A stretch of 64,000 nt of DNA from Alcanivorax sp. (GCF_014762765.1 NZ_JABURH010000131.1:1-64000), one strand, 5' to 3'; counted from the stretch's first letter, positions 51,730-63,930 are shown. The notes: generated by a model from the sequence alone, not told the origin. Numbers and translations: made by a program.

Positions 51730-52632
51730 TCAGCGCTTGATCTGATGGGCCAGGGCCGACCTCAGATCCGGAAAGCGGAACACGAAGCCCTGCTGCTCCA
51801 GGCGCCGGGGGTAGACCCGCTGCCCGCCAAGCAGAATCTCTGACTGCTCACCCAGGCCGGCACGCAGGGCCACTGAGGGTACTCGCAGAAAAGCCGGCCG
51901 CTTGACCGCACTGGCCAAGGATCGATGGAACTCACGCTGGGTAACAGGTGCCGGTGCCGTGGCATTGAACACGCCATCAATCCCCGGGGTTTCCACCGCC
52001 CGCACCAGAATCGCCACCATGTCGTCGATGTGTATCCAGCTCAACCACTGGCTACCATCGCCCAGCATGGCACCAAACCCGAGTCGGTACAGCGGTAGCA
52101 ACTTGCCAAGCATGCCACCATCACGCCCCAACACAATGCCGGTACGCACCAGGCACAAGCGCACTCCCTGACGGGATACAGGCCGGGCCGATTGCTCCCA
52201 GGCATCGCAGAGCAGATAACCGAAATCACGCTTGCGGGCTGCGCTGTCCTCAGTCAGCTCCGCATTACCGGCATCCCCGTAAAAGCCCACCGCCGAGCCG
52301 GATACCATCACCGCCGGCTTGCGCTGCAACCTGGACACCAGCCCCACCAGCGCCTGAGTAACGCCTATACGAGAATCAAACAGCACTTTTTTGCGACGTT
52401 CCGTCCAGCGCCCGGAAAACAGACTTTCACCGGCCAGGTTGATGATGCCGTCGATGGGCTCGTCATCGGCAATATCGTCCAGGGATGAAACGATACGGGT
52501 TTCCTCCGGCAACAGCTTGACTGCCCGCCGCGGACGGCGGCTGAGCACAATCAGCTCATGCCCGTGAGCCGCCAGTCTCCGGCACAGGTGTTGCCCGATA
52601 AATCCACTGCCTCCGGTAATCAGTATCTTCAA
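51730..52632 (-). CDS. TIGR01777-type NAD-dependent epimerase/dehydratase
   Basis: KILITGGSGFIGQHLCRRLAAHGHEL, IINLAGESLFSGRWTERRKKVLFDSRI, SAVGFYGD. Confidence 0.95.
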   Translation of the reverse strand: MKILITGGSGFIGQHLCRRLAAHGHELIVLSRRPRRAVKLLPEETRIVSSLDDIADDEPIDGIINLAGESLFSGRWTERRKKVLFDSRIGVTQALVGLVSRLQRKPAVMVSGSAVGFYGDAGNAELTEDSAARKRDFGYLLCDAWEQSARPVSRQGVRLCLVRTGIVLGRDGGMLGKLLPLYRLGFGAMLGDGSQWLSWIHIDDMVAILVRAVETPGIDGVFNATAPAPVTQREFHRSLASAVKRPAFLRVPSVALRAGLGEQSEILLGGQRVYPRRLEQQGFVFRFPDLRSALAHQIKR

Positions 52633-54251
52633 CGCGCTGCCTCAACCTTTTGAATGCTGTTCATGTCATAGAAGTATTCGATGTTGCCTGCTCCCACCGC
52701 CACACTCAAGGTCAAATGATCGTCGCTGACCGCCTGCAGGATCCCTGTGCGGGTAACAACGTCACTGGCGGTGATGGTGACAGATTTGCCAACCAGGGCA
52801 CGAAGCTCCTTCAGTCTCGCAGAAATTTCCTCTACGGGCTCCTCAGCCCTGCCGGGTTGCTCCGACTGGGTAACAGGGGACTCACTCTCATACACAACCC
52901 CGGCCTCATTGTCTGCCTCACCCTCAGAGAGCAGGTCAATACGCTGTCCAGTAGACAACGTCAGTGATTTAAGCTCCTCTGCGGACACACTACGCTCCAC
53001 ATTGCCACTACCCACATTCATCACCAGCCAAAGGCGATCGCCACTGACGCGGCGCAATACCCCGTCAAGCTGACGGCCGCTCTGGGTTTCCAGCAGCACA
53101 TTCCTGTCCACATAGGCCACCAGCTCCGGGAAGGTCTTCTCCAACGGCGGCAACGTCTGTGCCTCTTCTGGCGTCGCTTTCTCGAACACCGGTGATCTCA
53201 GGGTTGCAGTGCCCTCTCGCGGCTCAGTGATAACCCGGGTTTCCATTGACCCCGGGACCACGGCCCAGCCCACTTCGCTTTTCTCCAGGCGCACATGCCG
53301 TTGCTCCACCGCACCGTTGGTCAGTACCACCCGGGACATTACCTGACCGCTGGCCTCTGCACGTCTCAGCTGAACATGCTCAGCCTGCACAGATTCAAGG
53401 ACCCCTTCCGGGAACTGGGTTGCCAGATAATCTTCGGCCACGTACGCCAGGGTATCATCGTGGTCGAAGTGCAAATCGACAATACCGTTACGATAGCGGA
53501 GATGATTGGAATACGCCGTGAAGTCACCTACCAGAAAGCTTTTGAAACTGTCTGGCATGACCAGCACCATTGAACCGGAAAGCTGATCGGTATCCAGTGG
53601 CGCCAGTGCCAGCTCCATGCGATAGCCGCCGGAAAAAATGCGGGTTTCCGGGTAGTCCTGCCCATCCGGTTTCCAGGATAAGTGCACAACAGGCGCACCT
53701 TCATCAGAAGGGTTCACCAGCATTGTACGTCGCTCGGTTATCTTTTTCGGATCCCAGCCCAACAGGATGCGTACTTCCAGCTCGGGAAGGAAACCTTCAC
53801 CCTGGCTGGCAGTCAGCACACCATCGATCAGTGCGACCCTGTCATATCGGAATTTTTTTCCGTGCAGGCGACCGGACAGGGCTTTCCCCTGCCCCTCCAC
53901 CACCAATAACGCTGCCTCTTCAGAGGTCACAAAGGCGGTACTGGACGCCATGTTATCGCCCCTCAACACCTGGCCGGCCTGGCCCGCCAGATTCTCACGG
54001 GGAGCCAGCTCCAGTGGGTTCTGACCGGTTGCCAGGAACAGGGCAATACCGACTGCCGCGGTCAGCAAGGAAGCAACGCGCCCCAGCGCCCACCAGCGAT
54101 ATTCTTCCCAGTGTTGCTGCACCTGACCCAGGCTTGCCAGTGGAACCAGAAAAAACAGGGCGCTGTGCCCCCGGCTGCCGGCCTCGTGCATCAGGCCGAG
54201 GGTACAGATGATAAGCCCACTTACCCCGATTATGATCAGCAGTTCTGCCAT
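52629..54251 (-). CDS. Uncharacterised membrane-anchored protein with two tandem C-terminal LSm/SH3-like repeats
   Basis: 540 aa; N-terminal TM segments; two similar segments (...SGDRLWLVMNVGSGNVERSVSAEELKSL... and ...SDDHLTLSVAVGAGNIEYFYDMNSIQKV...). Confidence 0.85.
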   Translation of the reverse strand: MAELLIIIGVSGLIICTLGLMHEAGSRGHSALFFLVPLASLGQVQQHWEEYRWWALGRVASLLTAAVGIALFLATGQNPLELAPRENLAGQAGQVLRGDNMASSTAFVTSEEAALLVVEGQGKALSGRLHGKKFRYDRVALIDGVLTASQGEGFLPELEVRILLGWDPKKITERRTMLVNPSDEGAPVVHLSWKPDGQDYPETRIFSGGYRMELALAPLDTDQLSGSMVLVMPDSFKSFLVGDFTAYSNHLRYRNGIVDLHFDHDDTLAYVAEDYLATQFPEGVLESVQAEHVQLRRAEASGQVMSRVVLTNGAVEQRHVRLEKSEVGWAVVPGSMETRVITEPREGTATLRSPVFEKATPEEAQTLPPLEKTFPELVAYVDRNVLLETQSGRQLDGVLRRVSGDRLWLVMNVGSGNVERSVSAEELKSLTLSTGQRIDLLSEGEADNEAGVVYESESPVTQSEQPGRAEEPVEEISARLKELRALVGKSVTITASDVVTRTGILQAVSDDHLTLSVAVGAGNIEYFYDMNSIQKVEAAR

Positions 54252-54690
54252 CTTCTTATTCTCTCAACAGATGAGTCTCTCAACGGAGCGTTGAATCAGC
54301 TTCAGTGAAGCGTGTGCCGGCACGTTCTCCCTCAGGTTGACCTCTCAATGCCAGCCATTGCCATACAATCCTGCACTAAGTGACTCGAAAGCGAGCGGTT
54401 CTTAGCGGCACAGCCCGTCGAGACGTTCCCCCAAAGAGGCTCTGCGGGCTCCGGACGAAAAGGTTTTCCCAATGACCCCACTTTACAAAGCCGGGCCCGG
54501 GCATTCCAGCACTTAAGTGACTGATTTTGCTATCCGGCAGCCAGGCATGACCTCCATCACACTCCGCGTTGCCACAACCGGCTACAGCGGCAGCCGGCGC
54601 CGCCGGACGCTCTCGTCACCACCACTTATCATCGGAAATAAAAAAAAACTTGTACGGGGGAAAATCAGGATATATACAGGCGCTGAGGAG

Positions 54691-54718
54691 GTCAGGAAAC
54701 CGGAGCCCCGGACCTGAC
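54691..54718 (+). promoter_or_regulatory. Hairpin in the 5' leader of the PA3496-like gene
   Basis: GTCAGG-AAA-CCGG-AGCC-CCGG-A-CCTGAC. Confidence 0.4.
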
Positions 54719-54765
54719 TAGCCGATTAACAGGTTGTTTGAGGAGGTCAGACACAGGAGGCCACC

Positions 54766-55002
54766 ATGAGTAACCATCGTAATGAGCAAGACCTTGATTC
54801 GGAAGATCTGCTGATGAACGAAGATTTCGATATCCTGGATGACGACACCGGTGATGAAGAGCAGGAAGAGCGCAGCGCACGTTCCCGCTCTTTCAATATG
54901 GACATGCGCCATCGCATCGAGGATCGTTTGGAGGAACGTCGCCTGAAAAAGGAACTCAATGAATACGAGTTCTTCAACCTGGACGACGACATTCTTCACT
55001 AA
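54766..55002 (+). CDS. Small acidic protein, PA3496-like putative envelope integrity family
   Basis: 78 aa; RHRIEDRLEERRLKKELNEYEF; RBS AGGAGG upstream. Confidence 0.75.
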   Translation: MSNHRNEQDLDSEDLLMNEDFDILDDDTGDEEQEERSARSRSFNMDMRHRIEDRLEERRLKKELNEYEFFNLDDDILH

Positions 55003-55003
55003 C

Positions 55004-55034
55004 AAAAAAGGCCGGCATTTTGCCGGCCTTTTTT
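55004..55034. terminator. Bidirectional terminator between the PA3496-like gene and sucD
   Basis: AAAAAAGGCCGGCATTTTGCCGGCCTTTTTT. Confidence 0.92.
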
Positions 55035-55053
55035 GTATCAGCGCTGGTTTTGA

Positions 55054-55929
55054 TTACCAGCCTGTCGCTTCTTTAACAGCCTTGCCAATTTCAGCAGGAT
55101 TACGCACGGTTTTCACACCCGCCGCTTCCAGGGCTGCAAACTTCTCGTCCGCCGTGCCCTTGCCGCCGGCAATGATAGCGCCGGCATGGCCCATACGCTT
55201 GCCTGGAGGCGCGGTTACCCCGGCGATATAGCTCACCACCGGCTTGGTCACGTGCTCTTTGATGTAGGCTGCTGCTTCATCTTCCGCGGTGCCACCGATC
55301 TCGCCGACCATGACAATGGCTTCGGTCTGGGGATCATTCTGGAACAATTCCAGGGCATCAATAAAGGTGGTACCCGGAATCGGGTCACCGCCAATGCCGA
55401 TACAGGTGGACTGACCAAAACCCAGTTTGGTGGTCTGGTTAACCGCTTCATAGGTGAGGGTACCGGAGCGGGATACGATACCCACCTTGCCTGGCTGGTG
55501 AATGTGACCGGGCATGATACCGATCTTGCACTCACCGGGGGTGATCACACCCGGGCAGTTGGGGCCGATCAGGCGCACACCGCCCTTGCGGGTGATGTAT
55601 TCCTTCACGTACAGCATATCCAGCGCCGGGATGCCTTCGGTGATGCAGACGATCAGCTCGATGCCCGCATCAGCGGCTTCCAGGATGGAGTCCTTGCAGA
55701 ACGGCGCCGGCACGTAGATAACACTGGCAGTGGCGCCTGTTTCGGCAACCGCCTCGGCCACAGTGTTGAACACCGGCAGACCCAAATGCGTCTGGCCGCC
55801 CTTTCCCGGGGTCACACCACCCACCATCTTGGTACCGTATTCGATAGCCTGCTCGGAATGGAAGGTGCCCTGGCTGCCGGTGAAACCCTGGCAGATCACT
55901 TTGGTGTTCTTGTCGATCAGTACGCTCAT
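55054..55929 (-). CDS. sucD: Succinyl-CoA ligase alpha subunit
   Basis: [52 protein letters not shown]. Confidence 0.98.
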   Translation of the reverse strand: MSVLIDKNTKVICQGFTGSQGTFHSEQAIEYGTKMVGGVTPGKGGQTHLGLPVFNTVAEAVAETGATASVIYVPAPFCKDSILEAADAGIELIVCITEGIPALDMLYVKEYITRKGGVRLIGPNCPGVITPGECKIGIMPGHIHQPGKVGIVSRSGTLTYEAVNQTTKLGFGQSTCIGIGGDPIPGTTFIDALELFQNDPQTEAIVMVGEIGGTAEDEAAAYIKEHVTKPVVSYIAGVTAPPGKRMGHAGAIIAGGKGTADEKFAALEAAGVKTVRNPAEIGKAVKEATGW

Positions 55930-57095
55930 GCGGCACCTCCCACTGCTTTCACTACCTGCTCGGCAGCATCATCAAAACTTTGCGCGGCGATAATGTTCAT
56001 GCCGCTTTCTGCCAGCTTCTGGGAGCCCAGCTCCGCGTTGTTACCTTCCAGACGAACGACCACCGGCACGGTGACACCCACCTCTTCCACGGCACCGATG
56101 ATGCCCTCGGCAATCAGGTCGCAACGGACAATACCGCCGAAGATGTTCACCAACACGCCTTTCACCTGATCATCAGAGAGAATGATCTTGAAGGCTTCGG
56201 TAACTCGCTCCTTGGTGGCACCGCCACCCACGTCCAGGAAGTTGGCCGGCGCACCGCCTTTCAGCTTCACCAGATCCATGGTGCCCATGGCCAGGCCGGC
56301 ACCATTAACCATGCAACCAATGTTGCCGTCCAGGGCCACATAGTTCAGGTCCCACTCGGCCGCACGGCGCTCGCGCTCGTCTTCCTGGCTGGGATCTTCC
56401 AGGGCCTTGATGTCCGGGTGGCGGTACAGCGCAGAGCCATCCACGTTGATCTTGGCGTCCAGGCAATGCAGATCGCCCTGATCAGTGATCACCAGGGGGT
56501 TCACTTCGATCAGTGCCAGATCCTTGTCTTCAAACAGCTTGGCCAGCCCCACAAAGATCTTGGCAAACTGGCCTACCTGCTTGCCTTCCAGGCCAAGCTT
56601 GAAGGCGATCTCACGGGCCTGATAGGGCTGTGCGCCAACCAGCGGATCCACTTCTGCCTTGAGGATTTTTTCCGGGGTTTCTTCCGCAACGGTTTCAATG
56701 TCCACGCCACCTTCGGTGGAGGCCATGAACACAACGCGCCGGGAGGCACGGTCAAACACGGCACTCAGGTACAGTTCCTTGGCGATGTCGGTGCAGGTTT
56801 CCACCAGGATCTTGGAGACCGGCTGGCCATGCTCATCGGTCTGGAACGTGACCAGGTTTTTACCCAGCCACTTTTTGGCAAACTCCGCCGCTTCTTCCGG
56901 GCTGTTCACCAGTTTCACGCCACCGGCCTTACCCCGGCCACCGGCGTGTACCTGGGCTTTTACCACCCACTTTTCACCACCAATTTCTTTGGTTTTGGCT
57001 GCGACCTCTTCCGGAGTATCGCAGGCGAAACCGGTAGAAACTGGCAGACCATAATCAGCAAAAAGCTGCTTTGACTGATATTCATGGAGATTCAT
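55926..57095 (-). CDS. sucC: Succinyl-CoA ligase beta subunit
   Basis: [37 protein letters not shown]. Confidence 0.98.
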   Translation of the reverse strand: MNLHEYQSKQLFADYGLPVSTGFACDTPEEVAAKTKEIGGEKWVVKAQVHAGGRGKAGGVKLVNSPEEAAEFAKKWLGKNLVTFQTDEHGQPVSKILVETCTDIAKELYLSAVFDRASRRVVFMASTEGGVDIETVAEETPEKILKAEVDPLVGAQPYQAREIAFKLGLEGKQVGQFAKIFVGLAKLFEDKDLALIEVNPLVITDQGDLHCLDAKINVDGSALYRHPDIKALEDPSQEDERERRAAEWDLNYVALDGNIGCMVNGAGLAMGTMDLVKLKGGAPANFLDVGGGATKERVTEAFKIILSDDQVKGVLVNIFGGIVRCDLIAEGIIGAVEEVGVTVPVVVRLEGNNAELGSQKLAESGMNIIAAQSFDDAAEQVVKAVGGAA

Positions 57096-57166
57096 GCCAA
57101 TACTTCCATATCAATGAATGAGTGGCGCCCGTCAGGACGCCGTCACTTCGCGACCGTTCTGCGGCG

Positions 57167-58609
<1,443 letters not shown>

Positions 58610-58699
58610 CTATTCCTTCAATCGCTGGCACGCTTCACGCAACACGCTGGCACGCCCTTAGCGTGGTTGCGTGCCAACGTGATGCGTGCAGGCATACAT

Positions 58700-59959
58700 T
58701 CAGATATCCAGCAGCAAACGCGCCGGATCTTCGATAAAGTTCTTCACTGCCACCAGGAACTGCACCGCTTCCTTGCCATCGATCAAACGGTGGTCGTAGG
58801 ACAACGCCAGATACATCATCGGCAGGATTTCCACCTTGCCGTCCACCGCCATCGGGCGTTCCTGGATTTTGTGCATGCCAAGAATGGCCGTTTGCGGCGG
58901 GTTGAGGATCGGCGTGGAAATCAGTGACCCGAACACCCCGCCATTGGAAATGGTGAAGGTGCCACCAGTCATTTCCTCGATGGACAGCTTGCCCTTCTGG
59001 GCTTTCTGGCCGTACTCGATGATCTGGGATTCCACTTCCGCCAGACCACGCTGGTCTGCATCACGAATCACCGGAACCACCAGCCCCCGTTCGGTAGACA
59101 CCGCCACACCCACGTCGTAGTAACCGTGGTAAACGATATCCTCGCCATCGATGGACGCATTCACTGCCGGGAAGCGTTTCAACGCTTCCACGCAGGCACG
59201 GGTGAAGAAACCCATGAAACCCAGGCGTACGTTATGGGCCTTTTCAAATTCCGGCTGGTAATGCTTACGCATATCCATGATCGGTTTCATGTTGACCTCG
59301 TTGAAGGTGGTCAACATGGCGGAGTTCTGCTGGGCAGACACCAGTCGTTCGGCGATACGCTTGCGCAGACGGGTCATGGGAACCCGACGCTCTTCACGTT
59401 CACCAGGCGTTGCCGGTACATCCAGGGTAGCCGGCTGCTGCGGTGCCGGCTGACTGGCCCGCTTCTCTTCCTTGTCGCTGATGGTTTTTTCCACATCCGC
59501 CTTGGTGATGCGGCCGCCCTTGCCAGTGCCCGTCACTTGGGCAGCTGCAACACCATGTTCGGTCATCAGCTTGCGCGCCGCCGGCCCTGCCTGGTCCGAT
59601 GCGCTGTCGTTGTCGCTGGCAGCTTCACTGGCCGGCGCCTTTTCTTCTGCCGAAGCCTCTTCTTTCTGCTCGGCCGGAGCCGAATCAGCCTTGTCACCGC
59701 CAGACGACGCCGAACCGCTGGCGCCCTCTTCGAAATGACCCAGCACCTGCTGGCTCTCAACGGTGTCGCCTTCTGCGGCGAGAATCTTGCTGACTACACC
59801 GTCAGCCGGTGCCACTACTTCCAGCACCACCTTGTCGGTTTCGATGTCCACCAGCAGCTCATCACGCTTGACCGCTTCGCCTTCCTGCTTGTGCCAGGTG
59901 GCTACGGTGCCGTCCGCTACTGATTCGGGAAACTGCGGAGCTTTGATATCAGTCGCCAT
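58700..59959 (-). CDS. sucB: 2-oxoglutarate dehydrogenase E2 (dihydrolipoamide succinyltransferase)
   Basis: Lipoyl domain [20 protein letters not shown], catalytic [15 protein letters not shown]. Confidence 0.97.
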   Translation of the reverse strand: MATDIKAPQFPESVADGTVATWHKQEGEAVKRDELLVDIETDKVVLEVVAPADGVVSKILAAEGDTVESQQVLGHFEEGASGSASSGGDKADSAPAEQKEEASAEEKAPASEAASDNDSASDQAGPAARKLMTEHGVAAAQVTGTGKGGRITKADVEKTISDKEEKRASQPAPQQPATLDVPATPGEREERRVPMTRLRKRIAERLVSAQQNSAMLTTFNEVNMKPIMDMRKHYQPEFEKAHNVRLGFMGFFTRACVEALKRFPAVNASIDGEDIVYHGYYDVGVAVSTERGLVVPVIRDADQRGLAEVESQIIEYGQKAQKGKLSIEEMTGGTFTISNGGVFGSLISTPILNPPQTAILGMHKIQERPMAVDGKVEILPMMYLALSYDHRLIDGKEAVQFLVAVKNFIEDPARLLLDI

Positions 59960-59972
59960 GCCTAATCCTTAT

Positions 59973-62807
59973 TTACTTGATCTCGAAGGCGTCCTGGACC
60001 AGACGCTGCTGTTGTTCCACATGAAGGGCCATGGAGCCAGCTGCCGGCGCGGCAGCCATATCACGGCCAGCGTAATGCACCCGCAGGTCTCCGACCTCGC
60101 GGGCCACCCGGTACATATGGTGCTGCGAGCAATACCAGGCACCCTGGTTCATGGGCTCTTCCTGACACCACACCAGGTTCTCCAGATTGGGGTAACGCTC
60201 CAGTACTTCCTGCAAGCGCTGCTCCGGGAACGGATAGAGCTGCTCCACACGAATCAGCGCGGTGTCGATCAACTCATCGCTGTCGCGTTTCTCCAGCAGG
60301 TCGTAGTACACCTTGCCAGAGCACATCACTACCCGTTTCACCTTGTCACGATCCAGCTCTGCGGGATCATCCAGCACGGTACGGAAAATACCGTCGGCCA
60401 GCTCTTCCAGCGTGGAAATCGCTTTCTTGTGTCGTAACAGGCTCTTCGGACTCATTATCACCAGTGGTTTGCGCAACGGACGTACTGCCTGGCGGCGCAG
60501 CAGGTGATAAATCTGGGCCGGGGTGCTGGGCACGCAGACCTGCATATTGTGTTCTGCGCACAGTTGCAGGAAACGTTCCAGACGGGCCGAGGAGTGTTCC
60601 GGGCCCTGCCCTTCATAGCCATGGGGCAACAGCATGGTAAGACCACACAGGCGGCCCCACTTGGCTTCCCCGGAGGAGATAAACTGGTCGATCACCACCT
60701 GGGCGCCATTGGCGAAATCGCCGAATTGCGCTTCCCAAATCACCAGGGTCTTGGGCGTGGTGGTGGAATAACCGTACTCGTACCCCAGCACAGCTTCTTC
60801 GGACAGCAACGAATCGTAAATGTCGAAGCGTGGCTGCTCGTCATAGAGATGCTGCAGCGGCACATACTGCTCACCGTCTTTCTGGTTATGCAGAACCGCA
60901 TGGCGGTGGGAGAAAGTGCCACGGCCGGAATCCTGCCCGGTCAGGCGAACATGAAAGCCCTGATCAATCAGGGTGGCGTAGGCCAGGGTTTCCCCATAGC
61001 CCCAGTTCAGCGGCAACGCACCGGCAGTCATTTTGCGGCGGTCTTCAAGGATCTTTTTCACCTGTCGCTGTACCACAAAGCCTTCCGGCGGTGTTTCCAG
61101 ACGGGTGGCCAGATCCTGCAACTTCTTCAGCGGATAGCTGGTATCCCAGTCATCTTCCACCTGGTGGCCGATATAGGGTGACCAGTCCACAAAGAGGGAC
61201 TTGTTGGGCTCGCGTACCAGCGACTTCACCACGTGATCGCCCGCATCCAGCATGTTGCGGTAATCGTCGGCCGTCTTCTGGGCTGCCTGTTCACTGACCA
61301 CACCTTCACTGACCAGGCGTTCCGCATAAAGGGTACGAGTGGTCGGGTGGGACTTGATCTTCTTGTACATCAACGGCTGGGTGGACGACGGCTCATCCGC
61401 CTCATTGTGGCCAAGACGGCGATAGCAGATCAGGTCGATGACCACGTCTTTCTTGAACTGCATGCGGTAATCCACCGCCAGCTGGGTGACGAAGTACACC
61501 GCTTCCGGGTCGTCCGCATTCACATGGAAGATCGGTGCTTGCACCATCTTCGCCACGTCGGTGCAGTATTCGGTGGAACGGGCATCCTCACGTCGGCTGG
61601 TAGTGAAGCCCACCTGATTGTTGATGATTACATGCAAGGTGCCGCCAGTCTTGAAGCCACGGGTCTGCGACATCTGGAAGGTTTCCATGACCACACCCTG
61701 ACCTGCGAAAGCGGCATCGCCGTGCAGCAGAATCGGTACGACCTGTTCGCCTTCATGGTCTTCTCGGCGATCCTGGCGGGCTCGCACCGAGCCCTCCACC
61801 ACCGGAGACACGATTTCCAGGTGAGACGGGTTGAACGCCATGGCCAGATGGACTTCACCGCCGGAGGTCTGCACATTGGAGGAAAAGCCCTGGTGATACT
61901 TCACATCACCGGAACCGGTTTCGATAAAGCTCTTGCCATCGAATTCCTCGAACAGATCCTTGGGACTCTTGCCCAGGGTGTTGACCAGCACATTCAGACG
62001 ACCCCGGTGGGCCATGCCAATGACCAGTTCCTTGGCTCCATAGCTGCCCACCCGCTGAATGATTTCGTCCATCAACGGAATCAGTGATTCGCCACCTTCA
62101 AGACCAAAGCGCTTGGTACCGGGGTACTTGCTGCCCAGGTATTTTTCCAGGCCTTCAGCGGCGGAAAGACGCTCAAGAATATGTTTTTTGACGTCTTCGC
62201 CGTATTCCGGATGACTGCGCACGCCTTCCATGCGCTGTTGCAACCAGCGTTTTTCCGCGGTGTTAACGATGTGCATGTACTCGGCACCCACACTGGAGCA
62301 GTAGGTACCCTGAAGACAGTCAACGATTTCACGGAGGGTGGCTTCCGGCTTGCCGATAAACAGGTTACCGGTCTGGAATACGGTATCCAGGTCCGCGGGG
62401 CTTAACCCGTGGTGAGACAACTCCAGATCCGGTACCGCTTCGCGTTCCATGATCCCCAGTGGATCCAGCTTCGCCACCTGATGGCCCCGGTTGCGGTACG
62501 CCGCAATCAGATGCAGCACACGCACCTGGCGCCGTTCGTGCTCAGTGCTGACGGCACTGGCGCCAAACTTTTGCACCCGGGAGCGATTCTTGGCTTGTAG
62601 CAGGAAATATTCGCGAACAGCCGCATGGGGTACGTCGGACTCGACGGCGGCATCAACACTGGGGAGTTTTTCGAAGTAGACGCGCCAGTCTTCCGGCACA
62701 GAATTGGGGTCAGTCAGATAGGATTCGTACAGTTCGTCGACATAGGCGGCGTTGGCTCCTCCAATGTGGGAGGACTGCCATTGGCGCTGCATGGAACTGT
62801 CTTGCAT
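59973..62807 (-). CDS. sucA: 2-oxoglutarate dehydrogenase E1 component
   Basis: 944 aa; YVDELYESYLTDPNSVPEDWRVYF, GMAHRGRLNVLVNTLGKSPKDLFEEF. Confidence 0.98.
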   Translation of the reverse strand: MQDSSMQRQWQSSHIGGANAAYVDELYESYLTDPNSVPEDWRVYFEKLPSVDAAVESDVPHAAVREYFLLQAKNRSRVQKFGASAVSTEHERRQVRVLHLIAAYRNRGHQVAKLDPLGIMEREAVPDLELSHHGLSPADLDTVFQTGNLFIGKPEATLREIVDCLQGTYCSSVGAEYMHIVNTAEKRWLQQRMEGVRSHPEYGEDVKKHILERLSAAEGLEKYLGSKYPGTKRFGLEGGESLIPLMDEIIQRVGSYGAKELVIGMAHRGRLNVLVNTLGKSPKDLFEEFDGKSFIETGSGDVKYHQGFSSNVQTSGGEVHLAMAFNPSHLEIVSPVVEGSVRARQDRREDHEGEQVVPILLHGDAAFAGQGVVMETFQMSQTRGFKTGGTLHVIINNQVGFTTSRREDARSTEYCTDVAKMVQAPIFHVNADDPEAVYFVTQLAVDYRMQFKKDVVIDLICYRRLGHNEADEPSSTQPLMYKKIKSHPTTRTLYAERLVSEGVVSEQAAQKTADDYRNMLDAGDHVVKSLVREPNKSLFVDWSPYIGHQVEDDWDTSYPLKKLQDLATRLETPPEGFVVQRQVKKILEDRRKMTAGALPLNWGYGETLAYATLIDQGFHVRLTGQDSGRGTFSHRHAVLHNQKDGEQYVPLQHLYDEQPRFDIYDSLLSEEAVLGYEYGYSTTTPKTLVIWEAQFGDFANGAQVVIDQFISSGEAKWGRLCGLTMLLPHGYEGQGPEHSSARLERFLQLCAEHNMQVCVPSTPAQIYHLLRRQAVRPLRKPLVIMSPKSLLRHKKAISTLEELADGIFRTVLDDPAELDRDKVKRVVMCSGKVYYDLLEKRDSDELIDTALIRVEQLYPFPEQRLQEVLERYPNLENLVWCQEEPMNQGAWYCSQHHMYRVAREVGDLRVHYAGRDMAAAPAAGSMALHVEQQQRLVQDAFEIK

Positions 62808-63164
62808 GTCAGCTCGTTCCTTCAGCGGGAGGTGTCACACTCTGTGGTAACTGGTGTCACTGCGACCACAGGGGGGCGACCCTGTTCCCGTACGCTTTGT
62901 ATTGTCCGGGGCAGCGCCTTTTAAGCCCTGCCCCACCCATGAGATGAAACAAAACCACTCATCTTCACCGGGTGGGGTGACAGTGAGTGTTCTGTCGCGT
63001 CTCGACGAGGGATTACCTCGAATCGCCGTCTAGTGTAGCCCTTTTATTTCGGTTTTGTTAGACGCCGATTTGATAAAACAACTTAACACTTTTTTTATCC
63101 ATTACGGCACTGGCAAAACGTCGAATAGACACCATTCAACGACACTTTCTACGGTAACAGATAC

Positions 63165-63190
63165 AAAAAAGGCGGCCAGATGGCCGCCTT
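63165..63190 (-). terminator. Terminator after sdhB
   Basis: Minus strand AAGGCGGCCATCTGGCCGCCTTTTTTGTAT. Confidence 0.88.
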
Positions 63191-63201
63191 AGTCGTTCGG
63201 G

Positions 63202-63918
63202 TCAGATGCCCCGTTCCAGTAGCATGGAACGGATATGGCCAATGGCCCGGGTCGGGTTGAGCCCTTTCGGACACACGCTGACGCAGTTCATGATGCCGTG
63301 GCAACGGAACAGGCTGAACGGGTCGTCCAGTTTGCTCAGTCGCTCTTCGGTGGCATTATCGCGGCTGTCCGCCAGGAAGCGGTAGCTCTGCAACAGGGCC
63401 GCCGGGCCCAGGAACTTGTCCGGGTTCCACCAGAAGCTCGGGCAGCTGGTAGAGCAGCAGGCACACAGAATACACTCGTAAAGACCGTCCAGCTTGGCAC
63501 GATCTTCCGGGGTCTGCAGGCGCTCAATGGCCGGCGCCGGGGTGTTGTTCTGCAGGAACGGCTGCACTTTTTCGTACTGGTTGTAGAACATACCCATGTC
63601 CACCACCAGATCACGAATAACCGGCAGGCCCGGCAGCGGGCGCAGGATCAGGGGCTTCTTGCCTTCCAGTACACCCGGTGCAACCTGGGACAGCGGAGTG
63701 ATACAGGCCAGGCCGTTCTTGCCGTTCATGTTCATGCCGTCGGAACCACAGACGCCTTCACGGCAGGAGCGGCGGTAGGACATGGATTCGTCCTGCTCTT
63801 TCACCAGCGCCAGAATGTCCAGCACCATGAGGTCTTTACCCTGGGTATCGACCTCATACTCCTTCATGCTCGGCTCGCGGTCCGTTTCCGGATTGTAGCG
63901 ATAGATACTGACTTTCAT
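63202..63918 (-). CDS. sdhB: Succinate dehydrogenase iron-sulfur subunit
   Basis: SYRRSCREGVCGSDGMNMNGKNGLACITPL, CILCACCSTSCPSFWWN, CHGIMNCVSVCPKGLNPT. Confidence 0.98.
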   Translation of the reverse strand: MKVSIYRYNPETDREPSMKEYEVDTQGKDLMVLDILALVKEQDESMSYRRSCREGVCGSDGMNMNGKNGLACITPLSQVAPGVLEGKKPLILRPLPGLPVIRDLVVDMGMFYNQYEKVQPFLQNNTPAPAIERLQTPEDRAKLDGLYECILCACCSTSCPSFWWNPDKFLGPAALLQSYRFLADSRDNATEERLSKLDDPFSLFRCHGIMNCVSVCPKGLNPTRAIGHIRSMLLERGI

Positions 63919-63930
63919 CGTTAGCTCCCC

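Noticed and set aside
55980-57074. 364-aa plus-strand ORF antisense to sucC
   Set aside because: Shadow ORF. The complementary strand encodes clear SucC.
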